This document shows positions 10,078 through 19,374 of a stretch of DNA of 22,085 bases, piece after piece. The translations under genes were made by a program, and so were the position numbers. The notes beneath the pieces are model-generated. The model saw nothing but the letters and a program-made list of their open reading frames with translations. It was not told where the DNA came from and ran no database searches. Position 1 is the first letter of the stretch; the number at the start of each line of letters is the position of its first letter. This DNA comes from Thoreauomyces humboldtii (lineage: Eukaryota; Chytridiomycota; Chytridiomycetes; Spizellomycetales; Powellomycetaceae), in assembly GCA_027596035.1 (NCBI GenBank), contig JADGJA010000348.1, forward strand, positions 1 to 22,085, given 5' to 3'.

Positions 10078-10528
10078 TTAAACGTACTGGACACGGAGGT
10101 TGACGGTTCCAGCGTTACGGTGGATGACGTGCTTCTTGAGGGTCACGACAACGTCCTGCTCCTGGGCAGAGAACTCGTCGAGCTTGACCGTGTCGGATCC
10201 GAGCTTGTCGTCCTTTGCGGGGTCTAGATGAAAAGGAAGAACGCGAGTGAGTACACGAGCTGGGGGCACGGTGACGGTCGAGGATGAGGATGGTGACGGT
10301 GAACGTACCCTTGTCGTAGACCTCGACGTAGAGCTTTCCAGCGGTGGTGGAGGGAAGGTCGAACTGGAAGGTCTCCTCGAAGACGGCCGACTTTCCAGCG
10401 TTGCGCTTGACGGTGGTTTGCTGCCAGTTCTTCTCGTCGGTGGAGAGCTTGACGTAGAGGTCGTTCTTGCCGATGTCGTCCTCGTCCTTGACGCCGGACA
10501 CGGAGATGACGTTGACGATGAGAACCAT
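10078..10528 (-). CDS. Free-standing C2 domain protein (2 exons)
   Basis: Exons are 10309–10528 and 10078–10223 (85-bp intron, donor GTACGT, acceptor CTAG), giving 121 aa that is nearly all one C2 domain. It starts MVLIVNVISVSGVKDEDD. Ca2+-binding-type Asp residues are present in both loops: D17/D18 and D23 in DEDDIGKNDLYVKL, and D72, D74 and D78/D79 in VYDKDPAKDDKLG, which is formed exactly across the splice. It is therefore predicted to bind acidic phospholipid membranes in a Ca2+-dependent way (family knowledge). There is no signal peptide, membrane segment or second domain, so it is probably a soluble cytosolic membrane sensor or adaptor. Codon choice is strongly biased to C/G-ending codons and there is a clear TATA box, suggesting high expression. 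Confidence 0.88.
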
Positions 10529-10550
10529 GTTTGAAAGTAAAAGTTGAAAA

Positions 10551-10597
10551 GTGTGGTGTGTGTGTGTGTGTGTGTGAGGGTAGTGTGAGTGTGTGTG
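10551..10597. repeat. (GT)n / (CA)n microsatellite in the C2 gene leader
   Basis: GT repeats at 10551–10576 and 10583–10597 are broken by GAGGGTAGTGTGA. They lie between the TATA box and the ATG of the C2 gene, so the transcript leader is predicted to contain CA repeats. Confidence 0.8.
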
Positions 10598-10623
10598 AGG
10601 GGGATCGGCGAGGGATCGTCCTG

Positions 10624-10634
10624 CTTTTTATATG
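10624..10634 (-). promoter_or_regulatory. TATA box of the C2-domain gene
   Basis: The minus strand reads CATATAAAAAG about 100 bp before the ATG at 10528. Confidence 0.6.
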
Positions 10635-11112
10635 CGCCGCGAAGGCGACATTCAACCCTTGCGACACGTCAGCAACCTAAACGTCATGCACTCTCGGGTT
10701 CTCTGGTTCCGTCATGTCGCTCCGCAAGAGGCTAAGAGCCATGCGGCCGAGGCCCTCCCTTTTTTCGCCTTTCCGACAACGTGTTGTGCAAGTTCCGGTT
10801 CGGGCTGAGCGAGGGGTGTCAAGGTGTCATCATCGCCTGCCACTGTCCAAATACTGTCAATCCCACGGGGACGTTCCCGTCAGCGTTCCGTAAACTTCCG
10901 TTGCGGTTTACCGTACAGAACAAGAACACGAAGCTGGATGTGATGGGCTCCTGGCATCGAAAGGTAGCGTGCAAATTTCCACTCTCTGAGATTCGCTGGC
11001 AATGACCGGACCAGTTCGAACACTTTGTCAAGCGCGAAGCCCCGGTTGGCTCTCCGCAATTGAGAGCCCGCAAACGCCAGCAAGGCGAGTTCCGGTCTTC
11101 ACGACCGTGCTA

Positions 11113-11134
11113 ATCAGAGGGTCGATCCTCTGAT
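11113..11134. repeat. Perfect 8-bp inverted repeat (hairpin)
   Basis: ATCAGAGG, a 6-base loop GTCGAT, then CCTCTGAT. It is isolated in intergenic DNA with no T-run after it; its role is unknown. Confidence 0.6.
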
Positions 11135-11432
11135 GTTACCCGGTGGTCGTCCCAATCGAAGGGCAAGCGACCGTATGCCTTCCGTCCCGAGTTCAGGAGT
11201 CCCTCTCTGATGATCGTGTCCTCCTCCGCAGTGAAAGGTCCTCGCTTGGGAGAACCTCAGATGTGGTCTAGGCGTGGGGAACGTCAAGCGAATGGCAAGT
11301 GACACCTCCCACCCACCCCAGAGACTTGAGGACACACTCGGGGTGCTCTCGGCGCTCCATCTCCGACACCACGGGAGACAACCGACGGTGATGTGGATCC
11401 AGACGATCGGTACGCAGACCCATTTTACCCGT

Positions 11433-11449
11433 TCTCTCTCTCTCTCTCT
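11433..11449. repeat. (TC)n microsatellite
   Basis: About 17 bases of alternating T and C in the intergenic region downstream of Kap104. Confidence 0.8.
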
Positions 11450-11776
11450 GTATGGTGCAATTCCTTGGACAATATCCCAGAAAGGACTTTATCTGTTAGA
11501 AAGTACTTCGCGAAGCACGCCAAGCGCATGTCAAAGCGGAACACAAGAGTGCGAAGGGAGAAAAGTAGAAAAGGGGCTAATATCATACCAGAAAAAAAAA
11601 ATTCCCCCGGGACAAAGCGAAGCAGGGGGGTGAAATCCGAAAAGAAGATGTAAAGGAAGAAAGCAGTAGACGGAGGGAATGGTGTGGGCAGGTTGCTACG
11701 AAATTCCAGACGTGCAGTGGGGGAAGATGGGATGGGATGGCTAGGGCGACGGAGTGTGTGGTCTTCTTCCTTTTCT

Positions 11777-14700
11777 TCAATTCAGACCGTATCGCTGATT
11801 GAGACGTTCCCTGACACCCATGGGAAGACCGTTCCAAACGGCCTCCCACTGCGCTCCGTACATGTTCCTGTATCCGATGAGGATCTGAGATCACGAAGAA
11901 ACCCGAATATTTAGCGTTCCGTTCCGCATCCGTACCCGAGCAGCTGTGGTTGATGGTATCCTACCGTAGCGAACATCTTTGCGAGCTCTGGTGACGGAGT
12001 GTTCCATTGAGAGATGGCGTCGCCTAAACGGTGCGTGTGGAGTCAGCACACGACGGTCTGCGGATCGATGACCGAACGAGCGAGACCTAACGGGGCACTT
12101 ACAGAAGTAGACAAAGGAGTTGACGACGCCTTGTGGGTTGAGTTCCACGCAGCGACAGACTCCCTGGAAGGCGCTCTCCTTTTCCGCATTGTCGCGCACG
12201 TCCCGTAGCGATCCGCACCTACACGAGAAAGAGGATACAGGCAAGTTCAGGTACGTCGTCTTCCTGTTGGTTTGAATAGTCGGTGGAAGGTGGTCTTACA
12301 TTGGCTGGATGAACGTCCGTAGATGGGGCGCAACGATGGCGGGACACACGTATCCCAATCGACCGATGCTGATGGCCGCGTTCTCGGCGATGGCTCGGGG
12401 GACCTCGTCGTTGGGTCCGCTCACCAGGAGCAGAATAAGACGCTCGAGAAGGGGACTCGCCCATGGTTCCATCTCAGGGCCTGCAACACGGATGAGTCAA
12501 AACCAGAGCAAATTTCCAAACATCCCATGGGAAACGTTTCGCGGGTACCATATTTGAGCGAGATCTCTCCGACTGACCAGATGGCGTTGTTGATGACCGA
12601 GACCTCGGCGGGGTCGTAGCCCTTGTAGGTGAGCTGGGACAGGAGCTCGGGGAGGAGGGAGTTGAGATGTGGCTTGATTTGGCCGAAGCAGTTGATCGCC
12701 AGGTCTCCGAGGAGGGCAAATGCACTCTGCCGCACAGAATACCCAGGATCCTGAGTACGAAGAGCACATGGGGTCAGCATTTAACCTCCCAGCGCAGAGA
12801 ACCGGATGCGCCAAAGTAAACTCACGTGCAGACAAAGCGGGAGTAATGTGAGAATGGAAGGCTGGCACCCAGCGACGAGAGCCTCCGCCTGGACGCCGAG
12901 GCCCTGAGCGACGCCGGATAGCAGGTCGAGAGCGACGACGATGAAGTCCTTATCCGGAGCCTCCTCGCCTGCGGGGAGTGGCTGATCCGGGTTCTGAGTT
13001 CGGAGCGGCAATTGTAAGATACATGGGAGTCACCTCGAATCATAACAAAGAAACCTTTTCACTATCACTCACCTGATGGAACTGCAGCGTCAACTGGATC
13101 GTCCTGAGGCATCGGGTCCAGACCTCGACGGCGTAAGGTTGGAATGCCGATTGCAGAGCAGTCGATACGGCGGTCATACATTCGAACAGTGGGAAGATGC
13201 CCCTGTCGAGATCTTTGATCATGGCCCATCGGTTGACGAGAGGTTGTATGAGTAGGTGGGTGAAGCGCTCGTTCTGTAGCATGGGTCCGGCAGCATCGGC
13301 AAGGGTTCCCACGGCGTCGTACAGGATGAGGAGGTTCTTGTCCTGATACCTCGTAAAAGCTGTCGCGAGGGTAGTCAGGATCGTCTCGAGGTAGGGGCCG
13401 AGCTGGTGGTTGGCGTCCTCCTCCACGGTGGCAAGGGCGCTGCAGGCAGCTTCCTGGACACGCTTGTTGTTGTCGAGGACCACTTCCAGGAGGGTGAGAA
13501 CGAGAGGTCGGAAGTACGTCTCACGGTGGAGGTTGAGGGCTTCCGGCGTGGGGCAGTAGCGTTGTTGCCAATGTGGTTGAGGGTCGACGGTCCACCCAGC
13601 GTATCGGCCCAGAGTCCAGCAGGTGATGGCACGGACAAGGGGCTCTGGGTCCTTGAGGCACGTGATGAGATGTGGGACCAGCATGGGCAGATGTTCCATC
13701 ATGCCGGAGAGACATCCTTCCGCAACCGCTCCAAGAGCGAGGATACCGCACTCCCTGTGGAAGCAGTCTTGGTGGAAGAGTTCTTCCTTGAGGCGAGGGA
13801 GAATGTGAGGAAGGAGCTCGTTCTCGTAAACCGTTGCCAACACGTCGAGCGCGGCGGCGGAGCACTTGCGGAGGTTCCACTCAGTATAAACATCTGTGTC
13901 ATCATCATCGTCCCAGTCGCTCTCCGAGTCGTCGTCCGCGCCACCCGAATCTCCTGTGGGTGCCTGTCCAGCTGCCGCGGGGTCGTGCTCGATGGTGTGT
14001 TTGCGGGCTTTGTGATGTTGTGGCTTGATGTCCTTGCTCTCATCAGCAGCATCCGAGTCCTTGTTTTCGGCGGTGAGTACAGTCAGGTCATAATCAGAAT
14101 AGATCATGCCATTGAGGAGCACAGGTACGACACTGCAAGACGGAATGAGATCAGCATATGCAAGCAGCCCAGGGGTCTTTAAGAAAGCCTATATCAACGT
14201 ACGCTGGCAAGTACTTTTCCAGGTGGTCCCGCAGGTCGTCCTGCTCCGCAAAGGAGAGCCAGAACTCGCAGGCCTCCAAAGCTACCTCGTCGACGCCTTC
14301 GTCCGTACCCGACGTCCCAGTGCAATGGAGCATGAATGCGACCACATTATCAAGCTGTGGGATGAGAGCTTGGGGTACAGCCTCCAAGATCATGACCATG
14401 GCTTGGCAAACGCTCTTGCGGACCTGCCAGTGCGGGTCGCCAGCGCGCTCATACAACCCTTGCACGAAGGGTTCCATGTTGGCCATAAGACCAGGTGACC
14501 GCGTGATGATGAATTGGTTGCAGCATTGGATCGCGGCGGCGCGGACCTTCCAGTTGGGGTTTCCGAAGTGGGTGATGAACTTTTGGATCATGAATCCGAG
14601 CGCTTGGGGCTGGTCCATATCCAGGTCTCGCGAGCAGTCTTCGCAGATCTTCTGGAATGCTCCAAAAGCCCCCTGAAAGATAGTAAGACTCGGTCAGTAC

Positions 14701-15452
14701 CATAGTACCATAGTCAGATCCTAGAGTATGACCCATTGTGCGTGAACAAGCTGAACTCCTGACTGCGTGATGTTGTCGCCACGTATCAACCCTCCGGCGT
14801 CTTGCTTCCCTCCCTTTTCCACCAGCCCTAACCAATCACGCTAAACTACCCTTTCTCCACCAAACTCACCTCCACAGCGTTCGGGTTCGGGGAATCCAAC
14901 AGCTGGACCAACGCGTTCAGGACCTCTGGCCACAAGGAAAATCCCAGCGACAAAATAGTGGTGATGATGGAACCCGCGGCGGACCGGACGGCCGTCTCGG
15001 GGTCCGAGATGACCAGGATGACCTGCTGCTTGACATATCCGACGGCCACGGGATTCATGGAACCGATGTGGAGGCGAACGTGGTTCTTCAGAGTGATTCC
15101 TGCGACGGCTCGGACTGAAGGATCGATCTCGTGCGATGCCATTATGCAGGCGAGGAAGTTGGGGTACTCTGGGTTTTGGTTGAAGGAAGCGAGTTGCTGG
15201 AAATGTTCAATTCGCACGGGAGGCAGATAGGATAGAGGAACGCAATAAAAAGAACTTCTGGTGAGTAAAAACGCTACTGAGGGAGCACAGTGGAAAGGAG
15301 AACTATCCGGGAAGAGATTCCCTCTAGTGATCTCGCTGTGGGTCTGCGCGTACCTTCGTGCCTTCGCCATGCTTCAAATTGCTTCCAGAGGTGGAATCTT
15401 TGAGCAACTGCACCAGTAGATTGAGATCCTCAGCACGTGGTTGCCAGGCCAT
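11777..15452 (-). CDS. KAP104: Transportin / karyopherin beta-2 nuclear import receptor (10 exons)
   Basis: HEAT-repeat importin that carries PY-NLS cargoes such as mRNA-binding proteins into the nucleus and releases them on RanGTP (family knowledge). Exons, in transcript order: 15354–15452, 14870–15196, 14203–14672, 13073–14132, 12826–12993, 12549–12750, 12300–12480, 12103–12218, 11965–12023 and 11777–11884. All phases close, giving 929 aa, close to the family's usual ~900. Diagnostic stretches are GAFGAFQKICED, VALEACEFWL, WNLRKCSAAALDVLA, KRVQEAACSALAT, KNLLILYDAVGTLAD, APDKDFIVVALDLLSG and SIGRLGYVCP. The acidic H8 loop (aa ~313–383, with DDDSESDWDDDDD) that couples RanGTP to cargo release is present. 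Trp471 and Arg475 (CWTLGR) and Trp766 (NNAIWSVGE) match the known PY-NLS contact positions of human transportin-1 (W460, R464, W730). The two 5'-most introns are long (157 and 197 bp); the others are 68–85 bp. Confidence 0.95.
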
Positions 15453-16340
15453 GACGGGCGACAGTGTTGTAGCGTGAACGGACGGGAGGGGAGCAGGTGG
15501 GTGGTCCGGGGAAGACGGGTGGCTACTGGTGGGGTCAGGACTGCACACCGGAGCAAGAGGAGATTTTGGGTGGGTCTTCCGGCAAGGCGCTGTGGGTTGA
15601 GGACCGGAGAGAGCTAGCTGTTGGAAGCCCGTGCACCTGCTGGCTCTGGTTGCTGGGAAGTGGGGCGGTTGGGGCGGCTAATGTCCGTTTGCAGTTTCGT
15701 CAAGATGGAGTGGCCAGGAGAGAGACAGACCTAAGGAGAACAAAAGACACACAACCCTCAATTCACCAGCCACAAAGAAGCTCCTCACGCAGACCTCACT
15801 TACTAACCCTACGGACCTCTGAGAGAAGACCGCTGGGAGACCTGGGAGAAAAGGCAAGGAGGGCAATGCAAAAGATGGGATGGTTTGAGATTGAGACGAA
15901 AGACTCTACATATGAGCACCCGTGCTTAAGCTGAAAAGTCTGGTAGTGGATGTACTCGAGGGGAATCAGACGCTTTGAAGCGGTCATACGGAATGAAGAA
16001 AGCGTCATCATGCCGGCAAGGTCGGACCCCGAGATGGCTCCCACAAGGAGACGGTTCCGGGGATTCGAGAGAACTGTTGTGCCGAGCGACAGTGCCCGAC
16101 CAGAGATGCGAGTGCAACCATCTATGAGAGCCCAGATCCCCATCCCTCGCGGCACGGAAGCACCGTGAGGGTTCGCATCATCTACGCCGCCCCTGTCCTC
16201 TCGAGCCAAGGTCGGTAGATATCGTCGAAATAGATACATTCATGGCCATGCGTTCGGATGCGCCTGACCTATCGCCCTCTCCTCTTCCTCCTCCTCCTCC
16301 CGAGTCCGTCCGATCCCTGATCATTCCCATGACTGTTGCT
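15453..16340. other. Intergenic between Kap104 and mitochondrial L34; no supported gene
   Basis: Long overlapping open frames occur on both strands: minus 16239 to 15796 (147 codons, ATG start), plus 15497–15934 and plus 15950–16168. None has a recognisable domain and the two strands compete, so I do not call a gene. The minus frame is the best candidate; its middle part (VGAISGSDLAGMM) looks mildly protein-like. Confidence 0.4.
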
Positions 16341-16853
16341 TCAATGGGAGAGCCACTTTCGTCCCTTGAGCATCCTCCTCTTGAGCATCTTCCTCCCGTT
16401 CAACGTCCTCAAACGCTTGAGGAACCCGTGTCTCCGCTTGCGCTTCAGGTTGCTGGGTCGGTACTCGTTTCCGTAGGTTCCAAAGCGCGGTCGAAGGGCC
16501 TCGAAGAGCGGCGACACCGTCGATGGCATGACCGTTGGACTTGAGAAAGAAGAGAAGGGTTTACAAAGGAACGAGGGAACCGGGAACCGGGAGATCTGTT
16601 CCCAGACGGCATCCTTACCTGGAACGCATGAGGTTGAAAGGTGATGGAGAAGGTACTGCCGAGCCGCGGGAGAGAAGGGTGCTGAAGAGATGATGACAGG
16701 GGTCAGCTAGTTGCCTGTAGACAGACAGGGTCGTAGAGTTTGACCACAATCTCCGTACCTGAAAGCCGAGCGACTGGTGGAAGCGGCGGGGGCGCGTGGT
16801 GGGGACACGGAGAGGGACATGCGTGCGAGACGCGATACCAAGGAAGCGCTCAT
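16341..16853 (-). CDS. MRPL34: Mitochondrial large-subunit ribosomal protein bL34m (3 exons)
   Basis: Exons are 16759–16853, 16619–16681 and 16341–16539 (introns of 77 and 79 bp), giving 118 aa. The C-terminal ~45 residues are a textbook bL34 domain: [20 protein letters not shown], then [19 protein letters not shown]. This very basic protein sits at the exit-tunnel side of the large subunit (family knowledge). The first ~55 residues begin [20 protein letters not shown] and are rich in Arg, Ser and Ala without acidic residues, a clear mitochondrial targeting presequence. The presequence is split over the first two exons. The first ATG in the leader frame, an upstream GTG frame aside, is at 16853. 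Length fits fungal homologues. Confidence 0.93.
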
Positions 16854-17259
16854 GGCACAAGGCAGGACGGGATGGTATATGTTACGCGGGTCTCGAAGCC
16901 TTCTTCTTGCGTGGAAGAGGTGGGTTGGGAATGCCTCAAGCCGACGTGCACGGACCACGACGAACGACGCTGGGCTTTTCTCAGCGAAGCCTTCGGAGGA
17001 AGACGGAGGCCTTGCCCTCCTGATTCGACAGCGAAACTTGCGGAACGCTCAATTCATCTGCAGGACAACCATGAAGCAGCAAGCAGCACGTCTGTTCTGT
17101 CTTGTATAGGGGTTTGATGTGTGGGAGTTTATGTGCAATGTATATTGAGAAGACGGCAATGTCAGGATCACGTCTATCTAAAGCCAAAAAGTACGACGGA
17201 ACAGACCGCGAGGATCTACCGGATCGCAGAAAGGATAGAGATCAGGAGAGCATCTCCCT
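16854..17259. other. Intergenic, no gene seen
   Basis: Promoter side of the L34 gene and 3' region of the Ser-rich gene. Short open frames only; no RNA gene or repeat noticed. Confidence 0.5.
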
Positions 17260-17802
17260 CTAGGATCGCGACCCATCCCTCCCGCCTCTCCTCAAAACCG
17301 CCCTGATCTCGGCGGACGCCCACGCCAGACTCGTCCTCTTGCGAGATCCCGCCCCTCGCTCATCCGCTGACCTCATGGCCCGGATGGTACCCGGGAAGTC
17401 ATCTCCATCCGCATCCTCGGTCTCGTCCGCCAGGACCACGAGCGGCGGTGGTCGTACAGGAGGAGCGCTGTACAGTCCCTCCTTCCGCGACCCCATCGTG
17501 GTTGCGACCGAACTTTGGTGGGTACGCGCGGACCGGGGTGCGGAAGCGGGACTGGAGGGGGAGAAGTAGTACTCCATGGCGAGGTTCTCCGAGTTCCATT
17601 GAAGCTCGGATTTGGGGATGGATATCTTGATGGAAGGTTTGGAGCGGCGGCTTGAGGTGGAGGTGGTGGACGAGGAGGAGGAGGACGAGCTGCTGTACTC
17701 GCTCTCGCTGTCGCTGTGAAAGGAGCGGGTGGATCGTCGGTGAGTGAACTTTGAGAGCTTGTAGAGCTCTCGCTCTCGGTTGAGGAAGTCCATGAGGGTC
17801 AT
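17260..17802 (-). CDS. Hypothetical Ser-rich protein, 180 aa
   Basis: I do not recognise a family. ATG 17802 is chosen because its context (GCGACAATGACC) is good and the sequence after it is protein-like: MTLMDFLNRERELYKLSKF. An ATG 14 codons upstream (17844) is in frame but has poorer character. Then come a run of about nine Ser with Thr/Arg (aa ~36–52), a phrase KPSIKISIPKSELQW, an aromatic patch (MEYYFSP), a Pro/Val strand (RPPPLVVLADETEDADGDD) and a basic C-terminus. No signal peptide or membrane segment is seen. The protein is mostly disordered and could be a phosphorylated regulatory protein; that is only a guess from composition. It is single exon as called, and an extra exon cannot be ruled out. 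Confidence 0.6.
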   Translation of the reverse strand: MTLMDFLNRERELYKLSKFTHRRSTRSFHSDSESEYSSSSSSSSSTTSTSSRRSKPSIKISIPKSELQWNSENLAMEYYFSPSSPASAPRSARTHQSSVATTMGSRKEGLYSAPPVRPPPLVVLADETEDADGDDFPGTIRAMRSADERGAGSRKRTSLAWASAEIRAVLRRGGRDGSRS

Positions 17803-18266
17803 TGTCGCTGTGGTGTTGTTTGAGTTTTCGAAGCGACACGTCAAAGCACAGGTTCAAAGAGGGTCCCTACGCGGACTTCTTGACCTATATGCTTGGTCAG
17901 TTCTCTTCGCCAAGCGTCTCCCACCAAGGCTGAAGGGCAAGGTCATCAGCGCGTTCGGCCTTCTGCGGGAGGAGGAAAGCGCAGCCAAAAATGTCCCGTG
18001 AGTCCAATTCCTTCATCGCGCAAAATTTTGTAAATTACCACTTTCTTTACCTGCAGCCAGCGCTTCGTTGGTCCTGCCTCACTCCCAGGTTGCCGAAGCG
18101 TTTCAGGTCGGAGTTTTCCAGTTTTCCAGCACAACTGGCCGCTGTCGAATGATGTGAGTCATCCTGAATCGCACCGCCTTCTGTCCTTCTATCAGAATTA
18201 AAAACACCCCTGAGAAAAACCGCAACTTGCAAGAAAAAACAAAGGTTGTCGGGGAAGGAAACAAGC
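17803..18266. other. Intergenic, no gene seen
   Basis: Promoter side of the Ser-rich gene and 3' flank of the coiled-coil repeat locus. Nothing recognised. Confidence 0.5.
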
Positions 18267-18437
18267 TCAGCGACGAGCGGCCTTGACTGCGGCGATCTTC
18301 GAGGCGCGGAGCTCGTTCTTCTCTTGCCGCAAGCGTTGGCATTCGAGCTGGGAGGCGGCGAGACGGCTCTCGGTCTCCTTCAACGCGACGTGCGTACGCT
18401 CGGCCCAGTTGTTTGCCGGAGCGAGGTTGGAGTACAT
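18267..18437 (-). CDS. Short coiled-coil protein or 3'-terminal exon of a decayed gene (unit D)
   Basis: From ATG 18437 this reads 56 aa, MYSNLAPANNWAERTHVAL then KETESRLAASQLECQRLRQ, ending KAARR-stop, with heptad-like spacing of a coiled coil. The frame stays open upstream to about 18560 (EETTAVRSELEAATKEVTC), and this upstream part aligns at protein level with the other repeat units. Third-position differences dominate, so coding probably once extended past the ATG and the real start or an upstream exon is missing. A TATA-like TATATAAG (minus strand, 18643–18650) lies ~90 bp before the open frame, inside the inserted element. It may be a live small gene, the last exon of a longer gene, or a remnant. 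Confidence 0.4.
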   Translation of the reverse strand: MYSNLAPANNWAERTHVALKETESRLAASQLECQRLRQEKNELRASKIAAVKAARR

Positions 18438-18536
18438 CGGCTGCTTCCTGAGAGCCTTGGTGAGACAAGTCACCTCCTTCGTCGCCGCTTCGAGCTCGCT
18501 TCGAACAGCAGTGGTCTCCTCGTTGGCGGCCTCCTC
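18323..18536 (-). repeat. Coiled-coil-coding repeat, unit D
   Basis: The most diverged of four related units. Its minus-strand translation matches the consensus EVTxLTKALRKQPM and then SRLAxSQLECxRLRQE. Its end differs from the others and carries the stop codon. Confidence 0.7.
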
Positions 18537-18697
18537 GTATTGAGACTCAGGTTCTCAACTATAGTTTTTGAAGTCGGAATGAATGATGGCGTACGATCTC
18601 GGAATTGCTTAGAGATCAGCGAGAGAGGAAAAGGTTCTCTCGCTTATATAGGGAAGAAAAGGTTCGACAGTTTATCTAAAGATGAGAGTCTCAACAC
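18537..18697. mobile_element. 161-bp insertion with terminal inverted repeats between units C and D
   Basis: The ends are GTATTGAGACTC (18537–18548) and the complement of GTGTTGAGACTC (18686–18697), a 12-bp inverted repeat with one mismatch. It breaks a stretch that is continuous in the A–B junction (GGCGGC…CTC joined to GGCGGCGAGAGCC), leaving at most a 1–2-bp duplication (C or CG). Inside are a perfect 8-bp stem (GCGAGAGA/TCTCTCGC, 18619–18643), two copies of GAAAAGGTTC and a TATATA. It creates an in-frame stop for unit C. No transposase is present, so it would be non-autonomous. It could instead be an intron or local promoter, but no GT–AG pair I tried restores the frame. Confidence 0.5.
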
Positions 18698-18698
18698 C

Positions 18699-18938
18699 GG
18701 CGGCGAGAGCCTCTTTGACGATAGTGTCGGCAAGGACACGCATGCGCGCCGCGCGAGCGAAGCGTCGGCACTCGAGCTGGGAGGTGGCGAGACGGCTCTG
18801 AGTCTGCTCGAGGGCGACGCGCGTACGCTCCGCAAAGTTGTTGGCCGCAGCGAGGGTGGAAGACATCGGCTGCTTCCGATGAGCCTCGGTGAGGCGGGTG
18901 ACCTCTTTCGTGGCGGTCGCAAGCTGACGGCGGACAGC
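18699..18938 (-). repeat. Coiled-coil-coding repeat, unit C
   Basis: From the cggcggcgagagcctc end to the shared GGACAGC. Over the ~107 bases coding LTEAxRKQPM to QSRLA it differs from unit A at only two positions by eye, so A and C duplicated recently. Confidence 0.75.
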
Positions 18939-19126
18939 TGGGAGGTGGCGAGACGGCTCTTGGTCTGCTCTAACGCGACGCGCGTACGCTCCGCCAAGTT
19001 GTTCGCCGCAGCGAGGGTGGAGGACATCGGCTGCTTCCGGAGAGCCTTGGTGAGACGGGTCACCTCCTTCGTGGCGGTCTCAAGCTCACTGCGGACAGCG
19101 GCAGTCTCCTCCTTGGCGGCCCCCTC
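18937..19126 (-). repeat. Coiled-coil-coding repeat, unit B (3'-truncated)
   Basis: Codes EETAAVRSELETATKEVTR through SRLATSQL on the minus strand, then is fused to unit C within a CAGCTGTCCGC stretch that resembles sequence in both partners, consistent with recombination at microhomology. Confidence 0.7.
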
Positions 19127-19374
19127 GGCGGCGAGAGCCTCTTTGATGATAGTGTCCGCAAGGACACGCATGCGCGCCGCGTGAGCGACGATTCCCTTGG
19201 CAAGGGTCTTGCAGCGAGCTGCATTCTCTTGCCGCAAGCGACGGCATTCGAGCTGCGAGCTGGCGAGACGGCTCTGGGTCTGCTCGAGGGCGACGCGCGT
19301 ACGCTCCGCAAAGTTGTTGGCCGCAGCGAGGGTGGAAGACATCGGCTGCTTCCGAAGAGCCTCGGTGAGGCTTG
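19127..19374 (-). repeat. Coiled-coil-coding repeat, unit A (with helical extension)
   Basis: The most complete copy: core LTEALRKQPMSSTL to LECRRLRQE, plus the extension NAARCKTLAKGIVAHAARM that is partly deleted in C and absent from D. Homology to the other units begins abruptly at LTEAL (about 19374). Confidence 0.75.

Larger units (their letters stand above)
10635..11776. other. Intergenic, no gene seen
   Basis: This lies upstream of the C2 gene and downstream of the Kap104 stop codon. Open frames are below 120 codons and have no recognisable motif. It contains a perfect 8-bp inverted repeat at 11113–11134, a (TC)n run at 11433–11449 and an A-rich then C-rich stretch near 11590. No tRNA cloverleaf was found. 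Confidence 0.5.

Noticed and set aside
13406..14182. 258-codon plus-strand open frame inside Kap104
   Set aside because: It is antisense to the strongly conserved exon 4 of the karyopherin gene.
18537..18697. Insertion between units C and D as a normal spliceosomal intron
   Set aside because: The available donor and acceptor pairs (GTGTTG with TATAG or CTGAG) do not join units C and D in frame, and the block ends in inverted repeats instead.
18246..19184. 312-codon plus-strand open frame across the coiled-coil repeats
   Set aside because: It is the antisense of a Gln/Glu/Arg-rich coiled coil repeated several times; the minus-strand translation is clearly the protein-like one and this frame shows no domain.
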